NCBI GenBank assembly: GCA_963843285.1
Contig: CAWJJO010000015.1
Location: forward strand, 27,488-91,487
Direction of reading: 5' to 3'
DNA: 64,000 nt
DNA from: CAZDDB01 sp963843285
Lineage (GTDB): Bacteria; Acidobacteriota; HRBIN11; JAKEFK01
In this document: one piece after another, positions 23,318 to 32,607 of the stretch
How positions within the stretch are numbered: the first letter of the stretch is position 1
How the letters are laid out: the number at the start of each line of letters is the position of its first letter
Translations under genes and position numbers: made by a program
The notes under the pieces: generated by a model
The model's input: the letters and a program-made list of their open reading frames with translations, nothing else
The model's database searches: none
Told to the model about the DNA's origin: nothing

Positions 23318-25990
23318 CTAATAGCTTAGAAGGTACAGATCCGCTTGACCGCCGGGTTTGGCGAACACAACAGTGGACAGGTCACGTGAGAAGTCGTACG
23401 CATTTCCGTTGAAAGACAGCGGGAAGGTGAATGGAAGCCGGACTGCCACCTTCGGTTCCCCGGTTAGTTTCCCGTCGCTCCACGGCGCGCTGTAGATCAG
23501 GATGTCCCCTTTGCCTGCAACTGCGTAAAGTATGGATTTGCCGTCAATTGAAAACCGGGAAACGAAAGTTTCTACACCCGGCAGCACGGGGATCAGCTTC
23601 TTTTGCGTAAAATCGACCAAATAGATTCCGGTATTGTCTCCCGAAAGGTTGATACCCAGCAAATACTTCCCGTCGGTGGAAACATCTGATCCCATGCAGA
23701 TGCCGTCCATGATCTTTTTCGCCTGCAGACTGTCGATGTCTGCTTCCCACAGATCTGCTCCGGCGCCATGAACGGCGGCAATGTAAATCGACCGATTATC
23801 CCGGGACCAGAATGCATTGATCACCTGAGGAATCTTCGGCTGCACGGAACGCAACCCGCGACCGTCTGCTCCGGAAATGTAGACCTCGGAAACGCCCTGG
23901 TTGGTCCGGCTCATAAATGCAATTCTGGAACTGTCCGTGGACCAGTCTCCTGTTGAGGGCTGTCCGCCGGCGATCTTGACCGGATCGCTACCGTCAATAT
24001 AGGAAACCCATAATTCCTGTTCCGTGGAAGTAAGCTTTACAAACATCATTCGTTTTTTATCCGGAGAGATAATCGGTTGCGAAGCCGGTTCGGGAAAGAC
24101 GTCCCGCGTTGTTCCTGATTTCACATCGTAGGCTGCGAGCGAACCTCCGAGACGCCCGTTCACGTAATAGATTCCTCTTCCCGTTGGATCCGGCATCGGT
24201 TGTTGATCCGGGCCTGTGCCGGATGTAATTTGAGTGATCGCGTTGGACTCAAGATCAAATTTCCACAGATTGGTAATGCCATTGACAGTGCGGGAAAAGA
24301 CAATCGATTTGTCCGGGTGCAGCCAGGCAGGCCTGCCTGGCGCGTCAGGAATTTCGCCGATCTTCGTAAGTGTGTTGTCGCTCAGGTGAAGTTCTAAGAT
24401 CGTGGCTGTAGTGGAAGACCGAGGATCTCCCGCTGTGAGTAGCGCTTTGTTTCCATCCGGGTACCACAGAAGCCGTCCCGGAAAGAGTTGGAGTTTCTCC
24501 AGACTAACGACCTCCTGTTCCTGTAGTCCGGTGGTATCGGATCGGAAGATAGAACGGGAACCGGCTTTCATGTAGTAAATGTATTTCCCATCCGGTGACG
24601 CAGCGGCGCGAAGTCCCGAGACCAATCTTCGGGGCTTTCCGCCCAATGTGGGAACGGCCCATTCTTCATCGCGTCCCATGTTGCGGCGGTAATAGATTTC
24701 GGTGCCGTCCTTCGAAAAATCATCTACTGCCTTTGCTCCTTCATCGTTCGTCAGTTGCAGCGGCTCACCGCCGGATGTCAGCATCACGAACACCTGCGGT
24801 ACGTTTTCCACAAATGAATTGAATGCAACGGAATGACCATCCGGTGAAAGCACCGCGTTGGTCATCGATTTATTCCAGTGACTGATCTGGACAACTTTGG
24901 TAGGCAACTTCTCTTCCTGCGGCCGGAGATAGCGATAGGTCAGCACAGCACCACCAAGGATCACAACGGCAGCAGTCAGAATCCAGACCAAACGCGAAGA
25001 CTTCTTTGCTACAGGTGCGGTGATTGACGCCGGGGAGGAAACGCTTTCCGTGACAGCCGCCGGTCTTACCGTGCTTACCATTGCGGATTTGCCGGAGCTG
25101 ATATCACGGCGCAATCGTTTCAGGTCGGTGCGCATTTCTGCGGCCGTCTGATAACGCATGTCGCGATCTTTTTCCATCGACTTGTGAATGATCTCTTCCA
25201 GTTGAGCCGGCAGCTCCGGATTGTAACGCAACGCTGAAACCGGCATCTTGTGCAAGATGGCGTCGAAGATGACAGCGGAAGTGCTGCCGGAGAACGCTTG
25301 CTTGCCGGTCATCATTTCGTAGAGCACTGCCCCGAAAGAAAAAAGATCTGTGCGCGGATCGAGCTCTTCGCCTTTTGCCTGTTCGGGTGACATATAAGCT
25401 ACTGTCCCGACTGCCATGCCGGGACTGGTCAATGATGGATCCGGGTTTGCAGCGGTTTGCAGCGCAGATGCCCCTGCGACTTCGCCTGTGCGATGCAGCT
25501 CCGGCATCAGCTTGGCCAGTCCGAAATCCATGATCTTTGCCTGACCGCGTGCAGTCACGAAAATATTAGCCGGTTTGATGTCGCGGTGAATGATCCCTTT
25601 TGAATGCGCCGCATCCAGCGCGTCTGCAATTTGAATCGCAAGTTCCAGCACCTGTTCGCCTTCCAGCGGCTTTCCTTCAATTCGATGCTTGAGGGTCTGT
25701 CCTTCCAGCAGCTCCATAACGAGAAAATGAACGGACGCTTCTTCTCCTTCGGGAACTCCCGCATCCACATCGTAGATGGTGCAGATGTTTGGATGATTGA
25801 GCGCAGACGCTGCGCGTGCTTCTCGCTGAAACCGTTCTAATGCCAGACGATCCTTCGATAGATCTTCGGGTAGGAATTTCAGCGCAGTGCCGCGGCCGAG
25901 ACGAGTGTCTTCCGCCTTGTACACCACGCCCATTCCACCCCCGCCCAGCTTGTCCGTAATTCGATAATGCGAAATAGTCTTGCCGATCAT
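23318..25990 (-). CDS. Ser/Thr protein kinase with TM segment and TolB/PD40 propeller
   Basis: 890 aa. The Hanks-type kinase domain (about 8-290) has the glycine loop KLGGGGMGVVYKAED, the catalytic loop GIIHRDIKPANIFV, DFGLAKL and APE-loop equivalent GTVAYMSPEQAKGEELDPRTDLFSFG. One TM helix (about 332-352, LVWILTAAVVILGGAVLTY) leads to a periplasmic beta-propeller of PD40-type repeats (DGHSVAFNSF, DGKYIYYMKAG, STDSSRIAFMSR). It probably couples binding of an extracellular ligand to phosphorylation of cytoplasmic targets. A decayed homologue of its C-terminus lies at 57116-57632. Confidence 0.93.
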   Translation of the reverse strand: MIGKTISHYRITDKLGGGGMGVVYKAEDTRLGRGTALKFLPEDLSKDRLALERFQREARAASALNHPNICTIYDVDAGVPEGEEASVHFLVMELLEGQTLKHRIEGKPLEGEQVLELAIQIADALDAAHSKGIIHRDIKPANIFVTARGQAKIMDFGLAKLMPELHRTGEVAGASALQTAANPDPSLTSPGMAVGTVAYMSPEQAKGEELDPRTDLFSFGAVLYEMMTGKQAFSGSTSAVIFDAILHKMPVSALRYNPELPAQLEEIIHKSMEKDRDMRYQTAAEMRTDLKRLRRDISSGKSAMVSTVRPAAVTESVSSPASITAPVAKKSSRLVWILTAAVVILGGAVLTYRYLRPQEEKLPTKVVQISHWNKSMTNAVLSPDGHSVAFNSFVENVPQVFVMLTSGGEPLQLTNDEGAKAVDDFSKDGTEIYYRRNMGRDEEWAVPTLGGKPRRLVSGLRAAASPDGKYIYYMKAGSRSIFRSDTTGLQEQEVVSLEKLQLFPGRLLWYPDGNKALLTAGDPRSSTTATILELHLSDNTLTKIGEIPDAPGRPAWLHPDKSIVFSRTVNGITNLWKFDLESNAITQITSGTGPDQQPMPDPTGRGIYYVNGRLGGSLAAYDVKSGTTRDVFPEPASQPIISPDKKRMMFVKLTSTEQELWVSYIDGSDPVKIAGGQPSTGDWSTDSSRIAFMSRTNQGVSEVYISGADGRGLRSVQPKIPQVINAFWSRDNRSIYIAAVHGAGADLWEADIDSLQAKKIMDGICMGSDVSTDGKYLLGINLSGDNTGIYLVDFTQKKLIPVLPGVETFVSRFSIDGKSILYAVAGKGDILIYSAPWSDGKLTGEPKVAVRLPFTFPLSFNGNAYDFSRDLSTVVFAKPGGQADLYLLSY

Positions 25991-26029
25991 GCGCTATATT
26001 CTAACCGCAATTCACATTTTTATAACCCG

Positions 26030-26200
26030 GAGACGCGGGGCCTCCGTGCCCCGCAGACAGTGGCGAGAATTTTGGAGACGCGGGGCCTCCGTGCCCGCAG
26101 AAAGTGTAGGGGCGCTTATGGCGGGCAGGGACGCCCGCCATCTCCAAGTAAATTACTGGGACGCCGGCCATCTCCAAACAAACTACAGGCTCGCCCGCCG
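26030..26200. repeat. Cluster of GC-rich palindromes
   Basis: Two copies of GGAGACGCGGGGCCTCCGTG CCC are followed by GGCGGGCAGGGACGCCCGCC and ACGCCGGCCATCTCC. The right end reaches into the deiminase remnant and encodes its last residues (GRRASL) and stop. Related palindromes occur at 18563 and 32556. Confidence 0.65.
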
Positions 26201-26731
26201 CCCCAAATCCGCAACTGGCTTCCCGTATGTCATGGCGATGCAGTGAAGCGAACCGCCAAACGGGATCAGCGGATCAGCAACAATGGGGATGATGGCAACG
26301 TCCGGAAGCGCTCGCCGAAATCCACGCAAAGCTTCCGCTTCTTCGTTCGCAATCGTTCGTCGCAGATCATTTGGAAATTTTGGATTCCGATACACCGGTA
26401 CAAGCATGGCAGTGTTGACACGAAGCGCATTTGTAAACGTTGCCCAGATTCTTCTGCCTGCGATCGAATAGGGCTGAGGCATTGGAATTCGAATTACGGT
26501 GTATCCGGAGTCGCGCAGTTTTCGCGAGTTGCTGTTTAAAATCGCAGAATTGATTGCGTCATCGGACGGATTGTAGTTTCCAATCACAATCGTGCTTGCG
26601 GAAACCACGCTCATGAACATATCCACGTGACCGGTCGGCTCTCCCGATAATTCTTGCAGCAGGATCGTTCGACGGCATTCATAGGGCCCGTGGTTCAATT
26701 TGCGGATCGATTTCACCCGGAACGGCGACAA
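26183..26731 (-). pseudogene. C-terminal half of an agmatine/peptidylarginine deiminase-family protein
   Basis: 182 aa. It keeps two active-site blocks of the family: TGHVDMF (catalytic His/Asp) and GGSLHC (catalytic Cys). Members are normally about 340 aa or more and carry an N-terminal half with a further substrate-binding Asp, which is missing here. No continuing frame is visible upstream to 26912. It is therefore probably a 5'-truncated, inactive copy. The 3' end is derived from a repeat. Confidence 0.6.
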
Positions 26732-26914
26732 GACTTACATCAGGATGGGATTGTAATGAATAGAGTAGTAGAAAAGCGAAACAGCAAATCCAGAAAAACT
26801 TTGCAGAAGCGCGCATTTGATTTCTGCAACTGATCGGATTTTTACTCTATTTGATCTTTCGGAAAAGTGCAAATGTTACGGGTATGGCAGAATCAAAGAA
26901 TCAGGAAGTCTGCA

Positions 26915-28783
26915 TCAACGGCGTAAAGAAACTATGATCTGATGTAGAAGATCGGGTTTGCTAGCATCCCGTTCCAGGATGGGGTATTTGTGACCATCAT
27001 GATAGTCGACACGAAGGACGCTGTAAAAATCTCCGTTCTCTAGAAGAAATTCCAATGGATCACGCGAATTCTTCGAATCGCGGACGGCTTCTTTGATTTG
27101 CGTATCTGACCAGTGCCTTCCATTGACACCCAGAATCTTCATGCCTGGAGTGATGCCGGCCTTCGCAGCCGGCGTGCCGGGCACTACATCCACAACAGCT
27201 CCTGTTTCGTCCAGATAGAGTCCTACTGAAAAGCGTAAATCGATTCTCTTCGCGGCCTTTTGTATGGAAGTGTGGTACGGCGTTGCAGCGTCCACGTACT
27301 TGAGATGCCATCCACCCTGCTCCACTCCCCCAAGAGGTGCGCGAAAAGTCACCTCATCGATCCGGGAAGAAAAGAATTGTTTCCAATCGTAAGGAAGAAT
27401 CTGATTCAGCGTGTTTTCAAGATCTTCACGGGTGAATGATTTGACCTCAGCCGGACCGTTTTTCCCACCAAAAAAATTACTGCAGAAATCATCGAGCGAT
27501 GCCTTCCCGCCGCTCTTTTGCCGGAGTATGGTGTCTACTTCCATCCAGATCAGGACACCTTCCTCGTAATAGTCGAGTGCCCGCCGCCACGTTTCCCATT
27601 CGGATGAGGCGTCCACGAGTGCTTGGACGCCTACAGTCGTATCGGCCAACGGTTTCCAGGAGCGTCCCGGCCGCTGATCCAAACCGGCGCCCATCCATGC
27701 TGTTGCATCGAGAAACTCTTGCTCACTGAGAAGTCCGCTGCGCACAGCCAGAACATAGCCAAGGTAGTTCGTCAATCCCTCGTAGACCCAGAGCAAGTCG
27801 CTGTGGATCGCTTCCTGGTAATTGCTCGTATTGAGTCCTGCGGGGCGGCGGTACTTTCCGTTCCAGGAATGGACCATTTCGTGAGGCAATGTATCCGCCC
27901 AGTATCGATAAGGATCGGTATCAATGAACATGCGCTCCGGCGGCCGATTGTCGCTGCTCTCATGATGCTCTACGGCGCCGCCTTTGATCGGATCGCTCAA
28001 CGTCACCAGGAAGTGATACTGTGTGAAATGTCTTGCGCCGAATAACGCAAGCTCTTCCGGCAAGAGATTGCGAAATCCCGTAATGGTCTCAGGCTTCATC
28101 TGCAGCGCCGCTTCGCTATCGGCAGCCAGGTGCATGATATAGGGAATGTCGGATCCTGGATTTAGATCGATGGTCCGGAAGTGAATGCCGGCAACGACCG
28201 GTGAATCGATTAATGTGTACAGGGACACGGGTGCAAATTCGACGCCTGTTTCCGTTTGCCTTACCGCTTTCAAGGCGGTTCCGTATTTCCATCCTTCGGG
28301 AAAACGCAGCACCGGGATATACATCAGATCCTCAATCTTCGGTCCTTCGGGATAAAGCAGCAGCGATGTCCAACTGATCATTGCCGAGTACTGACTGGCA
28401 GCCGAAGGATGATGACTTCCCTGGCGATCAGTCGGTACCACAAAATCCAGCGCTACTTCCAGCTCCGACGCGCCCTTCGGGACCGTACAATGAAACGCAA
28501 ACATGTCCAATGGATCGCGATTCCAGGGAATCGCCTTTCCGTCCGCTTTCATTCTGAGACCCGTAAGATCGGAGATTTGCCCGGTGGGCGCATGAGTTCC
28601 AGGAAACCACTTCGGATAAAACAGGGTGACTGGACCTTCTTTGGCTGGAAAGATCATGGTTGAATGAAAAATCCTTCCAGGTGCGGCGGAGGCGTCGACT
28701 TCCAGCCGCACCGCCTGGGCGAACAGATTCTCGCACAACAATAGAAACAGACAGGTTATGAAAACAAAATAAATGCGTTTCAA
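26915..28783 (-). CDS. M61-family metallo-aminopeptidase with PDZ domain
   Basis: 622 aa. A signal peptide (IYFVFITCLFLLLCENLFAQ) is followed by an N-terminal beta domain. The catalytic domain has the zinc motif H301-E-M-V-H305 (TLPHEMVHSWNGK) and the downstream glutamate region LLWVYEGLTNYLG. A PDZ domain lies near residues 515-575 (VVDVVPGTPAAKAGITPGMKILGVNG). M61 glycyl aminopeptidases cleave N-terminal Gly/Ala; the export signal places this one in the envelope. Confidence 0.92.
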   Translation of the reverse strand: MKRIYFVFITCLFLLLCENLFAQAVRLEVDASAAPGRIFHSTMIFPAKEGPVTLFYPKWFPGTHAPTGQISDLTGLRMKADGKAIPWNRDPLDMFAFHCTVPKGASELEVALDFVVPTDRQGSHHPSAASQYSAMISWTSLLLYPEGPKIEDLMYIPVLRFPEGWKYGTALKAVRQTETGVEFAPVSLYTLIDSPVVAGIHFRTIDLNPGSDIPYIMHLAADSEAALQMKPETITGFRNLLPEELALFGARHFTQYHFLVTLSDPIKGGAVEHHESSDNRPPERMFIDTDPYRYWADTLPHEMVHSWNGKYRRPAGLNTSNYQEAIHSDLLWVYEGLTNYLGYVLAVRSGLLSEQEFLDATAWMGAGLDQRPGRSWKPLADTTVGVQALVDASSEWETWRRALDYYEEGVLIWMEVDTILRQKSGGKASLDDFCSNFFGGKNGPAEVKSFTREDLENTLNQILPYDWKQFFSSRIDEVTFRAPLGGVEQGGWHLKYVDAATPYHTSIQKAAKRIDLRFSVGLYLDETGAVVDVVPGTPAAKAGITPGMKILGVNGRHWSDTQIKEAVRDSKNSRDPLEFLLENGDFYSVLRVDYHDGHKYPILERDASKPDLLHQIIVSLRR

Positions 28784-28884
28784 AGTCCACCTCGCAATCG
28801 TTGCTATGTGAATTGAATTCTAGCAGAACTCTGGGATTGCAAACGAATCCGCTAACCGCTGCGTAATGTCCTAATCGTTTGTTG

Positions 28885-28975
28885 TCGGGGATTTCCCCTC
28901 CTTATGAAGAAGGGGAGTGAGGAGAGGTTGGAAGACAACCCCCACTCTCATCTCCCCTTAATAAGGGGGAGAAAC
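28885..28975. repeat. CCCCTCCTTATGAAGAAGGGG compound hairpin, copy 2
   Basis: CCCCTCCTTATGAAGAAGGG G, then GGTTGG/CAACCCCC and CTCCCCTTAATAAGGGGGAG. It has the same architecture as 13457-13545. It lies in the gap upstream of the M61 gene, with no gene content between 28784 and 29020. Confidence 0.65.
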
Positions 28976-29020
28976 GACCAACACAAACTTAGGACAGTAC
29001 CAACCGCTGGTGGCGTGGCA

Positions 29021-29209
29021 CTACTTTCCGAGATTTTTGAGTGGTTCGATTTCGTTTTGTGAAACGGGATCGACTCCTTCCTGAACACCGGTCAACAGAA
29101 GCCGGGCACGATTCGCGGAGGGATGATTCCCTTCAGTGTCCAACTCCACTGCTTGTTTCAAACGCTGCAGAGCTTCTTGAAGGCGTTCTGTTTTCACGAG
29201 TGCGGCATG
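29021..29209 (-). pseudogene. C-terminal scrap of a TPR protein
   Basis: In this frame the minus strand reads HAALVKTERLQEALQRLKQA and continues to ANRARLLLTG, a recognisable last TPR, and ends at a stop near 29021. Upstream of about 29209 the frame loses protein character exactly where an ATP-grasp frame begins on the other strand. It is therefore the 3' end of a gene whose front was lost at that junction. Confidence 0.45.
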
Positions 29210-29836
29210 GTCATTCCGCAAACTCTCGTCACATCCTCTCCCCATGAGGTCCGCCAGTTTCTGCGCGAACATGAGCGGGTTATATTCAAAGCTCTGTTTG
29301 GTACCGATCAGGTTTGGCGTCCGACTCAAGAGCTGACTGAGGAGCTGGTGACGAAGCTGGATCATGTTGCCCTCTGTCCTGTTGTGTTCCAGGAGTACAT
29401 TCCAGCCGGCGAGGATTATCGTGTTGTGCTCATTGATGAATTCGTTCAGGCGGTAGCGTTTGACACAATGAATTCTCAGTATCCACTCGATGTGAGCATG
29501 GATCCTGCAACCCGATGCCGGGCAGACGTCATTCCCGCTTCTCTAGTATCCGCGCTTCGAGAGTTCATGAGCCGATGCGGGCTGCGTTATGGCGCGTTTG
29601 ATCTGAGGCGAAAGCCTGATGGGGAATTTGTTTTTCTGGAGATCAATCCTGCCGGTCAATTCCTCTACCTCGATCTCCGCGCAAAGACCAACGTGTCTAA
29701 AGCAATGGCGAATGTGCTCTCCTGCAAGAATCCACGGATCGAAATTCCCGAAGAGCCTTCAGAGACAGCTAGCATCAACTATGATCTGGATCGACCGTTT
29801 CTTCTCTGTACTCCTAAATGGGAAAGCAATAGCTGA
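29201..29836 (+). pseudogene. ATP-grasp ligase domain lacking its N-terminus
   Basis: From about 29201 the frame reads CGMVIPQTLVTSSPHEVRQF, then VIFKALFG, VFQEYIPAGEDYRVVLID and FVFLEINPAGQFLYLD. This is the nucleotide- and Mg-binding half of an ATP-grasp protein of the RimK/MvdD type. The first ~100 residues expected for such a protein are absent. The ORF opens in sequence that belongs to the opposite-strand TPR remnant. It is probably a non-functional fragment. Confidence 0.6.
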
Positions 29837-29916
29837 GTTGGCCATCAACCTAAACCTTTGGGACAATACCAGTGAATTCGCTCCTACGAGCTTTGGCCGC
29901 AGTACAATACCTGCAG

Positions 29917-30447
29917 ATGATTTACACGATCGGGCATTCGATCCGCACTGAAAAAGATTTTCTGGCATTGTTGCAACAGCATTCGATCGATCTGCTAATC
30001 GATATCAGAACGATTCCACATTCTCGAAGAAATCCACAGTTCAACTCGGAAAATCTGGAAAAGTCACTTCGCAACGCCGGCATCGGCTACTTGCACTTAC
30101 TGGAATTAGGAGGTCTGCGAAAACCATCTCCTCTCAGTAAGAATACCGGCTGGGAGAATCCGGGATTTCGGGGTTATGCAGATCATATGTCCTCCGAAGA
30201 ATTTGAGCGGGGCATCGAACGTGTAATCGATCTCGGCTCCAAACAGAACATTGTATTGATGTGCGCGGAAGCCTTCTACGGCAAATGCCATCGTATGGTT
30301 TTGTCGGATGCTCTGGTAATACGGAACGTAATAGTGCTGCATATCCTGGATGAAAAGCAGATCCACTCTCACGCCCTGACTTCGTTTGCTCACGTGGAAG
30401 GGAAGAAGCTCACGTATCCCCCGGAACAGGCGTCACTGGATTTATGA
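29917..30447 (+). CDS. DUF488 family protein
   Basis: 176 aa from ATG 29917, where family sequence begins (MIYTIGHSIRTEKDFLALL). It has the DUF488 signatures LIDIRTIPHSRRNPQF, LGGLRK and VLMCAEAFYGKCHR. The biochemical role is not established; the Cys/His cluster suggests metal or nucleic-acid binding. The stop overlaps the following methyltransferase start by 4 nt (ATGA), so the two are coupled. Confidence 0.85.
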   Translation: MIYTIGHSIRTEKDFLALLQQHSIDLLIDIRTIPHSRRNPQFNSENLEKSLRNAGIGYLHLLELGGLRKPSPLSKNTGWENPGFRGYADHMSSEEFERGIERVIDLGSKQNIVLMCAEAFYGKCHRMVLSDALVIRNVIVLHILDEKQIHSHALTSFAHVEGKKLTYPPEQASLDL

Positions 30448-31196
30448 GCAGATTTAACTTCTATGAAGATGACAAGTACGCGCAAGCGTATTCGAAACTG
30501 GAATTCCCGGGAACGTACTATCTTGCCTATCGGGACTTGCCTGATATCATTACCAATCACGTAGAAGGATCCAGAGCTATCGATTTTGGTTGTGGAGCGG
30601 GCCGCTCGACCCGATTTTTACAGAAGCTGGGGTTCGATGTGACCGGCGTCGACATATCTGAAGAAATGATTCAGAAGGCGAAAGCGAAAGATCCCAGGGG
30701 AGATTACCGGCTCATAGCAGACGGGGATTTCGTTCAATTTGAATCAGAGTCGTATGATCTGGTGCTGTCCGCATTTACGTTCGATAATGTGCCGTACATG
30801 AACACGAAGGTACAACTTTTCACCGGCCTAAGCCGGCTTCTGAATCCGAAAGGACGAATGGTCAATCTCGTTTCCTCTCCCGAAATCTACATCCATGAAT
30901 GGGAGTCGTTTTCCACCAGGGATTTTCCGGAAAACTGGAATGCCAAGAGCGGTGATGAAGTGAGGATTGTGAATCGCGCAATTGAAGATTCAAGGCCGGT
31001 CGTAGATATTCTCATGTCCGATGATGCGTACAGAGATGTGTATAGAAGATGCGGCATCGAAGTTGTTGAATCCTACAAGCCACTCGCGAAGCAAGAGGAG
31101 CCTTTTCAATGGGTGAATGAAACCAGGATCGCGCCCTGGGTCATTTATGTCCTTAAATCCAGTCCGCCTGGCAGGCGGGACGCCTGCGACCCATAA
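30444..31196 (+). CDS. Class I SAM-dependent methyltransferase
   Basis: 250 aa. Motif I is AIDFGCGAGRSTRFL, followed by the acidic VTGVDISEEMI and motif IV-like YDLVLSAFTFDNVP. The substrate is unknown. Translation is coupled to DUF488. The final residues (PPGRRDACDP) and the TAA stop are encoded by the repeat at 31164-31222, so the native C-terminus may have ended nearer VIYVLKSS. Confidence 0.85.
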   Translation: MSRFNFYEDDKYAQAYSKLEFPGTYYLAYRDLPDIITNHVEGSRAIDFGCGAGRSTRFLQKLGFDVTGVDISEEMIQKAKAKDPRGDYRLIADGDFVQFESESYDLVLSAFTFDNVPYMNTKVQLFTGLSRLLNPKGRMVNLVSSPEIYIHEWESFSTRDFPENWNAKSGDEVRIVNRAIEDSRPVVDILMSDDAYRDVYRRCGIEVVESYKPLAKQEEPFQWVNETRIAPWVIYVLKSSPPGRRDACDP

Positions 31197-31222
31197 TGCA
31201 AGCGGGACGCCTGCGCTCCATT
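31164..31222. repeat. GC-rich palindromic repeat (GCAGGCGTCCCGCC family), copy 4
   Basis: CTGGCAGGCGGGACGCCTGC then GACCCATAATGCAAGCGGGA and CGCCTGCGCTCC. The left half lies inside the methyltransferase reading frame and provides its stop. Confidence 0.75.
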
Positions 31223-32201
31223 AATAAACGGGTTTTACACCAGGCTCTTTTTCGCTTGCGGATTCACCATGGATCACCGGGCCCGAGCGGATGAGGTTCG
31301 AGCGAAGTCTTTGTCCAAGAATTTCTTCGGCCAGGATTCCGGCATTGATCAGCTTTTGCAAATCGATTCCTGTTGCGGCTCCCATTTCGTGCAAAACGCC
31401 GATCAAATCCTCGGTACAGGTGTTGCCTGTAAATCCGGCTGAGTATTTCGCGGCGCCCGTTGCCGGTTGTCCTCCGATGGCGCCGATGGAACAGTCTACA
31501 TAGCGGACGCCTAGCTCCAGCATCGCAATCGAATTCACAATTCCTGTACCCCGCGTATCGTGAAAATGCGCGATAAACTCTGTGCCCGGAAACATCGACA
31601 TCAGTTGGCCAACGCGTTCCCGAATGAGTTTGGGATTTGCCACTCCTGTTGTGTCTCCCAACATAATCGTTTGTGCGCCTTCCTCGTGATAAAACCGGAT
31701 GATCTTTGCGACGTCGGCAAGTTGAATGTCGCCTTTCACGGGGCAACCGTATACTGTGCCTGCGCAACCAATCACTCGAATGCCAAGGTTGTGCGCGCGC
31801 TTCATAATGGCAGCATGCTCCGCCATTGCTTCCGCGTGTGACATCCGGAAATTGAGCTGATTGTGTTTTTCACTGGAGGAAATCATCAGAATGATTTCGC
31901 TCGCGCCGTAGCCTTCTTTCTGGCAGGTTTCCAAACGGTCGAACCCCTTTGCGTTCGGAATGAGCACAACGTACGAAACATCCGGACGCCGATCGATGGC
32001 TTTCAAAACATCCACCGCGTCTGCAAACTGAGGAAGCAGTTTCGGATGGGAAAAAGAGGTGACTTCTAATTTCTTGAAGCCTGCATTCACAACACGATGA
32101 ATCATTTCCACTTTTTGTTCTGTTGGTACCAGGACCGGCATGGACTGCAATCCATCGCGTGCCCAACATTCACAAGCTATGATTTTTTCTTGAAACGGCA
32201 T
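31221..32201 (-). CDS. HMGL-like (DRE-TIM) lyase, hydroxymethylglutaryl-CoA lyase-related
   Basis: 326 aa TIM-barrel of the HMG-CoA lyase/isopropylmalate synthase superfamily. It has ARDGLQSMP, LEVTSFSHPKLLPQ, MLGDTTGVANP and the metal ligands HFHDTRGTG. At the position of the catalytic cysteine loop of HMG-CoA lyase (GGCPYA) it reads GGQPATGAAKYSAG, so the Cys is replaced by Gln. It may act on another acyl-CoA or do a different carbon-carbon cleavage. A small gene lies 12 nt upstream on the same strand. Confidence 0.8.
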   Translation of the reverse strand: MPFQEKIIACECWARDGLQSMPVLVPTEQKVEMIHRVVNAGFKKLEVTSFSHPKLLPQFADAVDVLKAIDRRPDVSYVVLIPNAKGFDRLETCQKEGYGASEIILMISSSEKHNQLNFRMSHAEAMAEHAAIMKRAHNLGIRVIGCAGTVYGCPVKGDIQLADVAKIIRFYHEEGAQTIMLGDTTGVANPKLIRERVGQLMSMFPGTEFIAHFHDTRGTGIVNSIAMLELGVRYVDCSIGAIGGQPATGAAKYSAGFTGNTCTEDLIGVLHEMGAATGIDLQKLINAGILAEEILGQRLRSNLIRSGPVIHGESASEKEPGVKPVY

Positions 32202-32212
32202 AACGTCCTTCC

Positions 32213-32416
32213 TTACCGGGCGGTCAAATTCTTCCGCGCGGCCTCAACCGTGAATACGTGAACTCCGAACAGGACCGCTACTGCGCAAAGATCCCCTTCC
32301 AGCAGGAACTCAATCCCGAACGGATGATTGCGCGCATCCCAAATCAATTGTTCGATTTGATGAGGTTGCGGGCGGAATATTTCGAACCTCGTCTTCTCAG
32401 GTAAGCTGTCGTTCAT
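32213..32416 (-). CDS. Hypothetical 67-aa protein
   Basis: The ATG at 32416 has AGAGGAG five nt upstream, which favours it over the ORF's longer start. The product (DSLPEKTRFEIFRPQPHQIE ... EFLLEGDLCAVAVLFGVHVF) has no signal peptide and no family I recognise. It lies 12 nt upstream of the HMGL-like gene and is probably co-transcribed with it. Confidence 0.5.
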   Translation of the reverse strand: MNDSLPEKTRFEIFRPQPHQIEQLIWDARNHPFGIEFLLEGDLCAVAVLFGVHVFTVEAARKNLTAR

Positions 32417-32555
32417 GGAATCTCCTCTGGTTCGACGTGGAGTAACTGCCAAATCCTTGCCAGGAGCGGCAATCGTTAGCGTATGCTCGGAAGGTCTTAT
32501 CCCCGGGTATGATTCCTATGTCATTGCTGTCAGAGAAATGACATTTTGTCTTTTG

Positions 32556-32586
32556 AGGGGCGGGCAGGGACGCCCGCCACTCCAAA
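32556..32586. repeat. GGCGGGCAGGGACGCCCGCC palindrome, copy 3
   Basis: A single GC-rich palindrome, GGCGGGCAGGGACGCCCGCC, followed by ACTCCAAA. It sits between adk and the small hypothetical gene. Confidence 0.7.
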
Positions 32587-32607
32587 CCGGAGTGAACTGT
32601 CCAAATT

